A model generated the notes under the pieces. The model searched no databases. It saw only the letters and a program-made list of their open reading frames with translations, and was not told the origin of the DNA. From NCBI GenBank assembly GCA_015227615.1, contig JAALGZ010000052.1, positions 124,001-188,000 of the forward strand: a stretch of DNA of 64,000 bases, written 5' to 3'. Position numbers and translations under genes: made by a program. The stretch is from Labyrinthula sp. Ha (lineage: Eukaryota > Sar > Bigyra > Labyrinthulida > Labyrinthulaceae). This document shows, in pieces, positions 9,639 through 21,360 of this stretch (within the stretch, counting starts at the first letter, position 1; every line of letters begins with the position of its first letter).

Positions 9639-10659
9639 ATGCCTGAATCTAAACCAATTAACTTTGCTGATGAAGTTTCTGAACAAAGTGCTGACGACAA
9701 GATATTTTCCTCTCTTGAAGAAACCGCACTGAAAACCGCCAACGACATTATTGAAAACAATCACAATGGTACATTACTGTGTTTCTAACACAAAATATTC
9801 TTCGTATTTTCGATGAAAGGTCAACTTAATCTGGTTCCGTATTTTGAACTCCTTCTCATACTTATACGTTCCAGTTTCAGAATAGTTTATCTTTATATTT
9901 TATTTTTGTATTCTTACTTGTTTAGAAAATGCCAAGGTGATTGACCTACAAAAATCTATGGAAAAGGTTGATATTAACAAGAATGATGGCAAAGCAGCAA
10001 CTCCTGAGTCAACCAAAGTTGCTGAACCCAAGAAAAGATCCGTGCCAGAGATTGATGGAAAAAGAGTCATGTTGGTAGCGGCAAAAAGTAGAGTAAAACA
10101 AGTGGCAGGTAGTATTGCTAGAACGATTAGAGAAGAGGAGTCTCAAGGACCTCCAGTTCTTTCTGCAGTCGGTGCGGCAAGTGTGAATCAAGCAGTGAAA
10201 AGTATTGCTATCGCAAGAGGATTTCTGGCTGATGACAATATTGATCTTGCTGTTGAAGTATCTAAGAGACCTCAAGAACAAGTAAAGGATGTGATTGTAT
10301 TTACTCTCACACAGCACTCTAAAGGCACTCTGCTCACTGGTGACGAACAGAACATTGACTTTCAGGAAATGAGATCGGCAGCTTCTTCAACTCCTGGGGC
10401 TTTGGCTGGGGCTATTGCAAATAATGTTAGAAACAAAAAGAACCCACGAATTACTGCGATTGGAATGAAGCCGGTGTTTAAAGCTGTGGTGGCCGTATGC
10501 ATTGCTAGAAACTATTTGAGAAGAGACAATATTGATCTCGATATTGTTCCTAGATTTACTACGGTGACGTTCGAAAATGGAAATGAAGCGAATGCGATTC
10601 AATTGATTGTTTTAAGTAGAGATGCTGATTCTGATGGTGAGGAGGGAGAGGAGAATTAG
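9639..10659 (+). CDS. Tandem SpoVS-domain (Alba-like) protein
   Basis: Two exons (9639-9768 and 9926-10659), 287 residues. The first 87 residues are charged and low in complexity. Two SpoVS-like domains follow, at about 88-173 and 191-275. Each shows the family pattern: a VAGSIA or GALAGAIA segment, then AVGAASVNQAVKSIAIARGF in domain 1 and AIGMKPVFKAVVAVCIARNY in domain 2, then an NIDL strand and a final beta strand (IQLIVLSR). SpoVS belongs to the Alba-type nucleic-acid-binding fold and is best known from bacteria, where it affects sporulation. DNA or RNA binding is therefore likely here but not shown. Domain 2 has lost the GAGALNQ-like loop (GMKPVFK), while domain 1 keeps it. The C-terminus is acidic. 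The intron (9769-9925, 157 nt, phase 1) is much longer than every other intron in the window. The upstream exon was found from the splice junction; the reading is open across it. Confidence 0.85.
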
Positions 10660-13600
10660 TTCGGAAAGACATAAGATCATTTACATGAAGTGCACTCCAG
10701 TAAATTACTGTTGTTAGTGTCGAATTATTCTGCACTAAAATATTTTTTATTCAAGTTTTGTTTTCTTAAATACGCCGTTCCATAAATATGAAAACCAAGG
10801 AGGGTAGAAGCAATGACATAGTCAGGAGTTTTGAATTTGGCCAAGATGAGTTTGTGCCTCAAATGCTACAGATCCGCCTCCGGATGGTACAAGTGTTTTG
10901 AAAATATAAAAAAAACTGTTGCTGCTGGCATTATGGTAAGAGTAATAAGCTAGCCAAATCATATAGACACCAAATGTTTTCCCATAAAGAAGTAGTTTAA
11001 CCATTTTGTACCTATCACCTCTGATTATTGAAGAGAATGACCTTAAACTCGAAGGAGATCTTAAGGACGACACATATTTACTATTGCTACAAGGATGCCT
11101 TAACATATGGCTCTTGTAGCTTCAATGACATACAAGTACTACCTGATATAAGATATAAAGTATATTATGAGTTCATTCAACCAAACTATGATATTAAGTT
11201 CTAGGGAATGGAAGAGATGGCCATGGAGAGGGTGTTTTAAATGCACGGTTCTAATGTGGCATTCATCTACGTAGTATTGAGTGTCAACCTTGTTCCTACA
11301 AGAGTTTAACCTTGATAACAAAATTTGACATTAACCACATAGGGTCTTAAGATATTAATATAAAAACCATTATTTCCCTGCGGAAGAAAAGTAATCTTAG
11401 GTTTTTCTAATAAAGTATTTTATTCGAACCCTTGAAATTAAAATTGTGTCTGTACTACTTTGTCCCTCTAAAATAACAGAAAATATTTTTCCTGTTGACT
11501 TAGAATGTTTCAATGCTCTTCTATTTGCCATCTTTGAGTGTAGCATTTACTTCTAAAATTGCTGTAAAGTCCCCCACTAGGAAACTAAGTTGGGTATTCA
11601 ACAACTTAGCCCTAAACTTACATTAATGACTTGTGCAGATGGATAGTTTTTGGTAATAGAATAAGCGTGACTAGAAAACAACAATAGTTAACAATCTGAT
11701 TAAAGGGTCGTGGTTGGTAATAAGATAATTCAACTGAGAATTACTTATTCAATCCCGATTAATCACAAAAACCAAAGAAACTTTCAAGCATAACACAATC
11801 TTCTCTTTACATTTTTCCCTTTTTTGAGGTACATATGCAAGCTAAGAAAAAACTCTAAATAAATAAAAACTTTGCTATGTCAAGAATTGTCCAATATATT
11901 TAATTGGAAGTTGTATATCAGTAGCAATATGAAACAAAATTTCAAAGGACCTTGAAGATTGCATAGAGATTTTCATCCATCTCTTCCACAGAAAGTTTAT
12001 GGGTTTGCTCTTACATAAATTTAGACCTCAGTAGTGTTGCCATTTCGCTGATAGCTAAGATTTACCTATGTTTTATTAGAGATACGCAAGTTTAGATACC
12101 ATGGGCACTAAATGCCCTTACCAGTTATTGATGAGCTAGCAAATAGTTATAGACTTTGAAGAAAATTTAGATTTACCCTTCCAATAGGTTTCCAGCTTGA
12201 GTTTGGTCTCGGACTCGATAGAATTAATCAATAATAAAATTCTTGCTACTTCAGTCCTGATTGCAAGAAAGCATTTTGAGATTGGACTCGTATCAAATGA
12301 CTATGATTCTATACTCATTAACAGCAATTAAGATTTACCATGAAACCTTTAGCTTCAACCATTATTGATTATCAGCAAGTAGAGTGCTTGAATAGCAAAA
12401 TTATGGATAAAATATCACTTAGTTGAAGCATACTTCTACATTTTGGAGAATCACAACCAAGGCTGGCGTTTGATGTACTTTGATTAAGCTTATAGAGCAA
12501 CTTTAAAGTTAATATAATCTTGATAATATACTTTAGTAAACCAATCTCATCTTTTCAATTAAATCTGTTTTTTGCTAGGCATTATCCACCCTTGAGTGAA
12601 ATTAGCTCCTTGGTGGGTTTAGAATTATATTACCTATCACCTACAGTATCTTTGCCAAGCACATCCCCTCTGCTCTTGTTCATCCTCTTTCAGTTCTTAT
12701 GCTTTTTCTAAGGCAATGTGCTATTAGAATCACTTTTCAGGATTTGTCTTGGGGGTTATCATTAAAACTTAGTTATGGAAAATTTGTTGATGCACTTTAT
12801 CAGGTAATTTACTAGCAGCCAACTGGATCTGCACCAATTCATACTCATACTTATATTGCCTCACACGAGACACATCAATGAGCCCATGCCAAACTTTAAA
12901 TTAAAATGGCCTCCAATTAAACAGGCAGTTCAGGATGAATCGGTCTTGCATAAGGCTTTCTTATTAGATATATAATAAAATATGTTGGTAGTTCTTAAGA
13001 TGGAATAATAGCTCCCCGTGACATACATTCTTTCAAGGTAGCTGCTGATCTCAGGCTAGTTTCACGATAGTATGTTTCGAATAATATTTTTCTGGATACC
13101 TTCCAGTACCTCTATCGGCACCAACAGGGAAATTAACATTTAATCCGTGCTTTACTGCAGTACACGAGTAGAAGAGAGAGAAGAAGACAATATGCTGCGG
13201 CTGTGCTCATTAGCGTTGGAGTCTAAGTTAGTAATTAAGAATTACTACAACGTAGAGAATGATTACCTTCACATCCCGAGCATGATAATTTCATCCAATT
13301 TGCGTAAAGATTCATCTCCATCAAATCAAACTGAGCTGAGATAATTTGTTCTAAAATTAAATATTTTTTATGTTTTTATGCTGTTGTATGATTCCATGTT
13401 TTCAAACAAATATTCTCAGTACATCCAGTTACAGTTCTGTCCTCTCAGGGTTGCACAATTAGAATCAAATTATTAACAAATAATTATCAATAATAAAAAA
13501 TATATTTTTTTTTCAGAAGAAAAATTGAGAATAGGCCACTGTGACCAGTTCAAACTGAAACATCTTCTTTTTCCTCGTTTTAGCAACTCTTGGAACTAGA

Positions 13601-15714
13601 ACAGTTTAATAAAGAAACACGGAAACCTTACCGGAAATAAATTATAACGATGTGCACATTGCACGTAGGTAGGTGATGTTTAGTATCATATATGGTTGCT
13701 TTACTATTTAAAAATTTTGAGTAATATAGATATTTTGAACTATACCATCAAAGGAGTCGTATTATACAGGGATGGATGCCACACAAGAACCAGAACTGGG
13801 TCATTAGCTATCAATAACAAGGTCTATACTTTTTTTCAAATTTAATTCCAAGACATGAATAAAATTTTAAAAATATTCTAATACAAGGAATATACAGAAT
13901 CTATAGATATTCATAAAGAAAGACATTGTCAATCTAAACAAGTAGATCCAAGAATATACTTGACTCACCAATGAAAAAAATAAGTCGGGAAGATAAGAAG
14001 CGTACTGAAAAATAGGAAAACAAGCTATCCTGTTTCATCAACTTTTTTATAATCATCAACGATAAAAGTGAGCTCCAAGGTACTACTATCTTTTGTATTA
14101 TTTGGTAGCTGTTCCGAAGTATTTGAACGGGCAATGGATAACAAATACTCATATGAAACCCGTGAAACATAGACTATAACTACAAGGGGGGAATAAAATA
14201 TCTGATCTCGCATTACTATCCAAATTCAGTCTACTCCGCTGATTTTGCATTTAGAGTTGGTTACACTGATTATTTGAATTAAAGTATAGTAGTCATGGTG
14301 CAAAGGGTATTTGGGTTAGACAATAATAGCCCTTAACTATAGTTGCTACTGTGACACGTGAGAGAAAAAATACGCTCCATTGTAGTATGCTGCAGGATAG
14401 AAAACATTACTTGTTGATCTAACATAAGGATCTTGTGAGAGAGGAAAGTTAACAGGCATTATATATGTTGGGTGAAAATGAGGGTTTAAAGTTTCTTACT
14501 GGTTGGAATTCTTATTGTGTGTGCTGCTTAGATCAAATATAGTGCACTATTTCTTAGAGCGTTAGATAACATGGGAAAGAATCTTGAATACTATATGAAT
14601 TTAAAAAATTGAGTTCATGTTTATTTATGAGTTAATATTATTTTATAATGAGTTTGCCTGGGCGTATTGAAGCAAGATGAATACAGTTGACAGTGTTGAA
14701 GATACGATAAATCAATTAATTGAAGATAACTAAGTTCATGTGGAGCTATAGCAAAATTTTTGTATTTCCTCATTTTTTGTGTTACTTCTTTATTAGTGAT
14801 TCTTTACTGTAGAAATATTTTGTTATTTATATGTTTTTTCAGTGCACATTGACTTCGATGAGAGTTGAGCACAGGGAGATATGTTTGCCTAGCTAATATG
14901 TCTACGAGCTGCATTATCTACTGATTTGGCTTTAGAATAATAAGTTTCTTGAATATGCATTGTTTTACACATTTTTAGTAATTATCCTCCATCTAAGTGA
15001 ATCTTTAAGCTCTGTTTTCTCTGTAATTGTTGCTCTCTTATCAGTCTTCTGGTAAGGTTTCCTGCCCCCTTTTCACTGTTTGGGTTGTTCTTACTGTTTC
15101 ACAATTTAGTATCTTCTAAATTTTTCAGAATATATATATATATATTAAATTTGTTGTTTGAATTTTAAATTTAAATAATTACTTTGAGAGGAGCCACCTT
15201 ATAACAAACCCAACACAAATAACAGAGGGCAACGATATCGTACAAGTCACAAAGGTAGTCACACTATTACTTTCCAACAGTTTTAATAACCAAGCTCCAT
15301 AGGTTAAAATATTTTTTAGCTAAATAGATATACAAACATGGTATTTGGTTAACTTTGGCTGGGGACGTGTGTTATCTCTGGACAGTTATAATTGGTAGAT
15401 AAACTGTGTCGCACTAGAAACAACAAATTCTTTTTCCTTATCTCTTAAAAATATTCGAATAGCTTATTGAGCAACAACTGCACGGATGTCGAGCTCTGTT
15501 CAGTTTTCTCAAAGTGCCAAAATTCACACACATTGTAATTACTCCAAACAGAATAGTTTTTCTGATAAATGCCCCAAAATATCTTCCTATTGCATCAACC
15601 CATAATATAGAATTTGATAAACGTCCCTGAATACGAGAGAGAGAGCAAATAAGATCTCTGGTTGTTATATTCATCTAAATTGACAGCTGCGTTTCTCAAG
15701 AAGAAAAAGTTATC
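10660..15714. other. Gene desert, 5.1 kb
   Basis: No supported gene. Open frames here are at most 94 codons (10822-11106, minus), overlap on both strands and carry no recognisable motif. A minus-strand frame at 15438-15674 (78 codons) ends close to the coiled-coil gene but resembles no family I know. A (TA)n run lies near 15130-15145. The last few hundred bases should include the promoter of the coiled-coil gene. Confidence 0.6.
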
Positions 15715-18700
15715 ATGTCTGTAGAAATAATTGAAGCAATCTCATTGATAAAAACCACATGGTCAAATAAGGATAAAGCAGTGCTAGAGAAAGTAAAGAA
15801 CGAACAGGATGAAATCGTAATGTCCATGGAAAGAATAAAGGTTCTACAGAAGGAATTTTCAGAAGAAGATAAATTCCCGGATTTAAATAGTTATGATGGA
15901 AATTCACATGAAGAGTTTTGCATTCAATTGGAAGAAAGGGAAAAGAAGAAACAGAACCTGAAAGTATCTTTGTTTGCACTTATTTCTTCTCTTCTTATTT
16001 CCAAATATGAAAATATGGATTTTATGAATGATTTTTTTTGTGAAGAACAAAGTTTTTTTGAATATATGATTTCCGTGTGTGAAAATTCGGATGAGCAACA
16101 AAAAAATTTAGAAAATGAAGTAGAGGAAAAAAGAGTATTTCTAGAAGAGCAAAAAAAAGTGAATGTGAACTTAAATGAACAAGTTGAAATTTGGAAAAAT
16201 AAGTACGAAGAAGAAAGGAGGAATAACTTTGAAGTGAAAGAAGAAAGTGAAAAGTTAAAGAAAGAGTTTGAGGAAACACGAGAAAGCTTTTTCTTAAGTT
16301 TAGAAGGAGAAAAAAGTGACAAAGAAAAACTTGTTTTTGAATTAAGGGATAAATTGAAAGCTATGGAAGAGAAAAATAAAAAACTTCAGAATGATCTTCA
16401 AAACGAAAAAAATGAAAAAGAAACTGTATTTGAAGAGCTAAGAATTCAGAAAGATGACAATAAAAGTAAAGACGAGTTGATTACAAAACAAAATACTGAA
16501 AATGAGAGATTGATTTCTGAAAATAAAAAAAAGCAAAGAGATATATCTGAATTAGAAAACAGATTATCTTTCTCAGAAGTGGACAATGAGACTTTAGGAA
16601 TGGAAAAACAAAGTTTGGAAGATGATTTAAAGGAAAAAAAAGAAAGTTTGGAAGAAAAAATAGAGCTAATCACTAGTTTAAAAACTGAATTAAGTGAAAC
16701 AAAAGCTAGTGAAAACAATTTAAGTATTTTACTTGATGATGAAAAGGCTAAGAATTCTCTCTTGGAAAATATAAGTGCTGAAGTTCAAGATAAACTGAAT
16801 ATTTCTGAGGAGAAGTTAGATGAAGAAAAGATGGAAAAATCAAAGTTTAAGGAACTTTCAAAAACACTTCAATTTAAGTTGAATAACCTTGAAGATTCTT
16901 TGAAACTGACAAAGGAACATGTTGCTTCTGGAGATTCAAGATTACAAAGGCTTTTTGAAGAGAGAGAGCAGATTGCAAAACATAGTAGAGAACAAGCTGA
17001 AGAGATTACTTCTCTGAAATCAACCCTAGTTTCTACGGAACAGGAACTATATTCTGCAAATAAGAATGTAGAAAGCACAAGAGAGCAAAATTTTGCATTT
17101 ACTGAGGAGATTAAGAAACTAGAGAACCAGAATGAAAAACTTGATTGTAACCTGAAAAGCGCGAATGAGAAGATTATGCAGCTGAGAGAGAGTGTTAAGA
17201 AGGGTGAGTTGATGGAAAAGGACCTTAAAGAATCTAAGGAACTTCTGGAAAGAGTTTCGAAGGAAAAAGAGGAGTATAGATTGTTGAGTGAGAGGTTGAC
17301 TGAAGAGTTAGCTGTTCGAAATGAGAATATAATTGAGTTGACTGAGAAACTAGAACAGATAAAAGTTGCGAATGATGGTTTGGAAAACAGGCTAAAAAGT
17401 ACACAAAAAGAATCAGATGCTGCTGTAGAGAAGAATGAAAATCTCATGGCTGAAATTATTGCTTTTGAGAAAGATAATCAAAGCCTGCAACAAGAATTGA
17501 CGAAACAAGCAGCTGAATCAAGAGAAAAAAATGAAAATTTGAGCAAAAACCAAGAATATATTAACACTCTTGAGATTAATGTCGAAGAATTGAGTAAGAA
17601 TTTGCAGGAAACTAGTGCTATACTGAGTGAAAAGTCGACTGAACTCACAAGTACTTGTTTAGAGCTCGAGGAAACGAAAATCGAGCTTAAGGAAAAGTTT
17701 GATTATTTAGCTAAGCTGAACGCGGAGATAGATGGATTAAAAAAAGTGAAAACTGAAAACGAAAAGATATCACTGGATTTGCAGTCAGAAACGGAAAAAT
17801 ATTCTGTTCTCTTGAAGCAGAAAACAGAGTTAGAAGACATTTTACAAAATACACTGCTTGAGAGAGATCAGATTCAAGAAGAACTGGAGAGAAAATGTAC
17901 TGAACTAAATGAGAAAATTGAGTTAAATAATTCGTTCCTTAAAGAAAGAAAGAAATTGGAAGATAGAATTCAAGAACTAAGGATTATTGAAGTAGAAAAG
18001 AAGTCTTTACAAGATCAAAGTGTTTTTCTAAAAGAAAAGGTTGAATCACTTGGTTTTAAGTTGAATAAATTCACACAAGATTTGGTTTCCCCACTTCAAA
18101 AAGAACTTGATGTTAAAGAAGAAGAATTAAGAGATACTGTTTCTCTAGTGCAAAAACTTCAACAAAATATAGATTTCTTAAGTACAAAAAACCAAACTTT
18201 AGAAAAAAATAGGGACTCATTAATGATGAAATTGGCTTCTCTGGAAGAAGTCAAGAATCAAGTTGAAGAACTCTTGGCTTCTGAATCTGCAAAGGTTCAA
18301 AGTAATGACACAGATTTGAAAGCATTAAAAAAAGATGTGGAAAGGAAGGAAATGCTTTTGAAACAAGCTGAAAGCAGAGTTGAGAAGTTAAGAAATCAAA
18401 GAAATGTTTGGAATTCAGAGCAAAGTAAGACTTCTAAATCCTTTGGAGACTCAAAAGGAGAAATTTTGCGTCTTACACAAGAGTTAAAAAGTGTTTCTAG
18501 GGAAAATTTAAGGCTCAAGAATAAGAATAGTCAATTAGTTGATAAGTGTTCATATCTTCAAAGGACTGGAAAGAAAAATGTTAATATTGAAACCGAAAGC
18601 ATTTTTCCTGAAGGGGAAAAAAGACTAAAAGAACAAATTGTGATATTAGAAGGAGAAAAGCAGGAATTAAGTTTGGCTAATGGAATTGAAATAGCCAAGA

Positions 18701-18963
18701 GAATGTCAGCAGAACAAGAAAAAATTATGCTGGAGAATAAAATTACTTTAGTTGAACAACGAAATGAAAGGTTAAAATTAAGCTGTGATAGATGGAAAAC
18801 TAAGTTTCAAATGATGGAGAAAGAAAATATTCGAAAAGGCGACGTTTATAATTCCCCTGGAAAGATGCTTGTTACTAAACATGTTCCTGTTCCTCAATCA
18901 GGTCAAAAAATTGTTAAGAAGGAACAGGAGGAAGATAAACCTGGAGATTGCAAGCAACAATAG
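15715..18963 (+). CDS. Long coiled-coil protein
   Basis: Intronless gene of 1082 residues, family not assigned. Residues 1 to about 135 are less regular, with a hydrophobic helical stretch around 83-100 (SLFALISSLLISKY). From about 135 to 1040 the chain is almost unbroken heptad-type coiled coil, very rich in Glu, Lys, Leu, Ser and Asn with few prolines. A short pause at about residue 789 (VSPLQKELDV) interrupts it. The C-terminal 40 residues are basic and less helical, ending KPGDCKQQ. This resembles golgins, centrosomal or basal-body proteins, and SMC-like rods, but there are no ATPase motifs, so it is not an SMC. A structural tether is the likely role. The next gene starts 122 bp downstream on the same strand. 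BLAST-type matches would be dominated by low-complexity coiled coil and should be read with care. Confidence 0.88.
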   Translation: MSVEIIEAISLIKTTWSNKDKAVLEKVKNEQDEIVMSMERIKVLQKEFSEEDKFPDLNSYDGNSHEEFCIQLEEREKKKQNLKVSLFALISSLLISKYENMDFMNDFFCEEQSFFEYMISVCENSDEQQKNLENEVEEKRVFLEEQKKVNVNLNEQVEIWKNKYEEERRNNFEVKEESEKLKKEFEETRESFFLSLEGEKSDKEKLVFELRDKLKAMEEKNKKLQNDLQNEKNEKETVFEELRIQKDDNKSKDELITKQNTENERLISENKKKQRDISELENRLSFSEVDNETLGMEKQSLEDDLKEKKESLEEKIELITSLKTELSETKASENNLSILLDDEKAKNSLLENISAEVQDKLNISEEKLDEEKMEKSKFKELSKTLQFKLNNLEDSLKLTKEHVASGDSRLQRLFEEREQIAKHSREQAEEITSLKSTLVSTEQELYSANKNVESTREQNFAFTEEIKKLENQNEKLDCNLKSANEKIMQLRESVKKGELMEKDLKESKELLERVSKEKEEYRLLSERLTEELAVRNENIIELTEKLEQIKVANDGLENRLKSTQKESDAAVEKNENLMAEIIAFEKDNQSLQQELTKQAAESREKNENLSKNQEYINTLEINVEELSKNLQETSAILSEKSTELTSTCLELEETKIELKEKFDYLAKLNAEIDGLKKVKTENEKISLDLQSETEKYSVLLKQKTELEDILQNTLLERDQIQEELERKCTELNEKIELNNSFLKERKKLEDRIQELRIIEVEKKSLQDQSVFLKEKVESLGFKLNKFTQDLVSPLQKELDVKEEELRDTVSLVQKLQQNIDFLSTKNQTLEKNRDSLMMKLASLEEVKNQVEELLASESAKVQSNDTDLKALKKDVERKEMLLKQAESRVEKLRNQRNVWNSEQSKTSKSFGDSKGEILRLTQELKSVSRENLRLKNKNSQLVDKCSYLQRTGKKNVNIETESIFPEGEKRLKEQIVILEGEKQELSLANGIEIAKRMSAEQEKIMLENKITLVEQRNERLKLSCDRWKTKFQMMEKENIRKGDVYNSPGKMLVTKHVPVPQSGQKIVKKEQEEDKPGDCKQQ

Positions 18964-19085
18964 CTTTTTTTTGCTAGATTAGAATCTTTGTGTTATATTT
19001 CTATATTTTTTAATAGCTCAACTCTTCTAGCGCAAAAAATAACTGTTAAATAGAATTTAAACTTTTCAAATTTCGAAAACTAAAA

Positions 19086-20857
19086 ATGTCGTCTTTATCG
19101 AAGCGCATTTTAATAGCAGTAACATTTTTGACAGTAGGAAAAGGTACAGAGGAGTACATTCCTACACCTTCTGTCTCTTCATCAACCTTGGATGCTTGGA
19201 TAGAAATAAAAGGAATGCTTGGAGGTGAATCATGGAGTATATGCGGAGATCTAGAAAATCCTTGTGATTGCACATTTATAACATGTGAAACATACGAAAA
19301 TGAAATCAAAGTAAGCTCAGTGTAATTTTTATCTCTAATTCTCAACTTAGAAACTTTCCAGAAGGTTTATTTCAAGTAAATGGCAGTAATCTTGAACTAG
19401 ATGCGACTAAATTTAATTTGTTCACAGAAGTGCACATTGGAGAAAATAATGATTGGAGTTTAATGGAAAACACATGTTTCAATGGAGAAAATAAAAAAGT
19501 TTGTTCCTGGAGTTCTGAGGCTGAATTCTGCTGCTTTGAAAAGTTAAAGAGAGATTTCTTTGATGCGTTCAATGGTGAAGATTGGAGAAGATGTAAAGGA
19601 AAAAGAGAAAACCTTTGTGATTGTAAAAATGCACAAGTAGAAGTCGACTGCAAAGCAGGTGCAGCAGTTGAGATTCGCTTAAAAGACAACCAAGTAATTT
19701 TCAATGGAACTGAATCAGGATATTTTCCGGCTGAGTTAATTAATCATCTTGCAGACTATGGTCTAAAAACACTTAATTTGAACGACAACGTAATCATTTT
19801 GAATGAAGGAGATGATTGTCCAATAATTGAAGCTTGTGAACGTGAAGAGATAACTTGTAGATTACCTTTTGAAAGATGTACCATCTCTCCAGTAGCTGCG
19901 CCATCTACTACACCATCTGATTCTCCAATTATCCATCCTACTTTAAATCCGACACTTAAACCTTCAAACATTCCCACAGAAAGCCCAATTTCTTGTGAAG
20001 AAGTCAATAATTTGAATATTGGAAAAAAGAAAAGAAAACAGTTTTGTTTGGATTTGGGTGTTTGTGACTTTGAACAAGGTGAATGTTTTGATGTAACACA
20101 GGTTCCATCCGGGTCGCCTACAGTTCCTACTGAAGAACCTACATTATCCCCTACAGTTTATGTTGCATGTGAAGAGTTTAACCAATTTGGTTACAATCGA
20201 AGAAGAAGATTTTGTTTAGAGACAGATTACTGTGAAATGAGGCAAAGACAGTGTCAGAACATTACCAGATCACCTACTACATCCCCAACAATGCTGGAGA
20301 TTGTCTCACCAAGTGAATCTCCTGTAATGATACCCTTAACCTGTGAGAGTATTAATGAGTTTTCACAAACAATAAGAGGTTCAGAATGTAGAAGCAGACT
20401 AGATGTATGTTATTGGGATACTGAGAAGAAACAATGTAGTTATAAAACTCCTTATCCGTCATCTGCACCAACTGAAATAAGCTGTGAACACTTTAATCAT
20501 AACTTGAATGGATGTGAAAGTAAGATAGATAGTCTTGGGTGCAGATATTTTGTTAATCCAGAACGTCCAAACAGAGGAAGATGCATTTCTTATTATAGAG
20601 CAGGATCAGAAGAAGTTTATTGTGGGGAGATAAATGGATTGTATACTCAAGGACAAAAGAAAAAGACATGTCAGAGTGAATCTCAATGTACTTTTCATAG
20701 AGGTGAATGTTTTGATTTGAAAACTTGTTCTGATGCACAACAATTTATAAATATTGATACAAAGTTTGAAAAGTGTTTTGAAGTCTCTGAAGAAAACTGT
20801 CTATTCAGGTTTACTGATTTGGTTGGCTATAAAGAAGGGGTCTGTGTTCCACTCTAG
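19086..20857 (+). CDS. Secreted cysteine-module protein with Pro-Thr-Ser linkers
   Basis: Two exons (19086-19321 and 19351-20857) give 580 residues. The 29-nt intron (19322-19350, phase 2, GTAATT...CTTAG) joins frames that are each open. A signal peptide is present (KRILIAVTFLTV). Residues about 45-250 contain two segments resembling LRR N-terminal caps, each with a W..C pattern followed by a CDC pair, and one short LRR-like stretch (YGLKTLNLNDN). A P/T/S-rich linker spans about 257-292. Six four-cysteine modules then follow to the end, three of them fitting C-x(14-16)-C-x5-C-x6-C (for example CLDLGVCDFEQGECFD). They are separated by SPT/PTE linkers between the first ones. The likely role is cell surface or extracellular matrix. 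There is no transmembrane segment at the C-terminus. The stop lies only 8 bp from the stop of the convergent ankyrin gene. Confidence 0.85.
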
Positions 20858-20865
20858 ACAAAAAC

Positions 20866-21360
20866 TTAATCTGTAAACAGTTTTTTTATTTCGATATTTT
20901 TTGAATTCTCTACAATCGATTTCGAAGATTCTTGAAAATCATTGATAATATCAGTTCTTGCTTTGTATTGAAGTAATAGTTTAATCAGCTCTATGTTTTC
21001 GTTTCTAACAGCTGCATGAAGTGCAGTTCTGTTTCCTTTGGAGCATGCGTCAACCTTAGCTCCCTTTTTTAATAAATATTCACATATTTCTTTATTATTC
21101 GCTATTGCAGCAGCTCTTAAGGGAAAATGCTCATCCCCTTCAGCATTTATGTCTGCAAGGAGTTCCTCAACAAAGAGTTTTACTAACTGAAAGTTTGAAT
21201 TTTTTGCTGCTATTATCAAGGGAGTGTAGCCATAACTATTCTTAGAACGTATGAGGACAGGATTTTGTGCAAGGAGAGTCTTTATTGTCATCACATCGTT
21301 TTTTTCAGTTGCTTGGAATAACTGCTCAGCTTTGGTTTCCATTATAGACGGTAATGCCAT
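20866..21360 (-). CDS. Small ankyrin-repeat protein
   Basis: Intronless gene of 164 residues made almost wholly of ankyrin repeats. Four are visible: residues about 11-42 (LFQATEKNDVMTIKTLLAQN), 44-76 (YGYTPLIIAAKNSNFQLVKLF), 80-108 (FPLRAAAIANNKEICEYLLKKG) and 113-143 (RTALHAAVRNENIELIKLLLQY). These modules bind other proteins and no enzymatic domain is attached. The partner cannot be told from the sequence. The start at 21360 follows from the first ATG; a second in-frame ATG six codons later (METKAEQ) is an alternative. It converges on the secreted cysteine-module gene with 8 bp between stop codons, so their transcripts must overlap at the 3' ends. Confidence 0.9.
   Translation of the reverse strand: MALPSIMETKAEQLFQATEKNDVMTIKTLLAQNPVLIRSKNSYGYTPLIIAAKNSNFQLVKLFVEELLADINAEGDEHFPLRAAAIANNKEICEYLLKKGAKVDACSKGNRTALHAAVRNENIELIKLLLQYKARTDIINDFQESSKSIVENSKNIEIKKLFTD

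Noticed and set aside
15438-15674. Minus-strand 78-codon frame just upstream of the coiled-coil gene
   Set aside because: It lies in the probable promoter of the coiled-coil gene and shows no family resemblance; length is within chance expectation.
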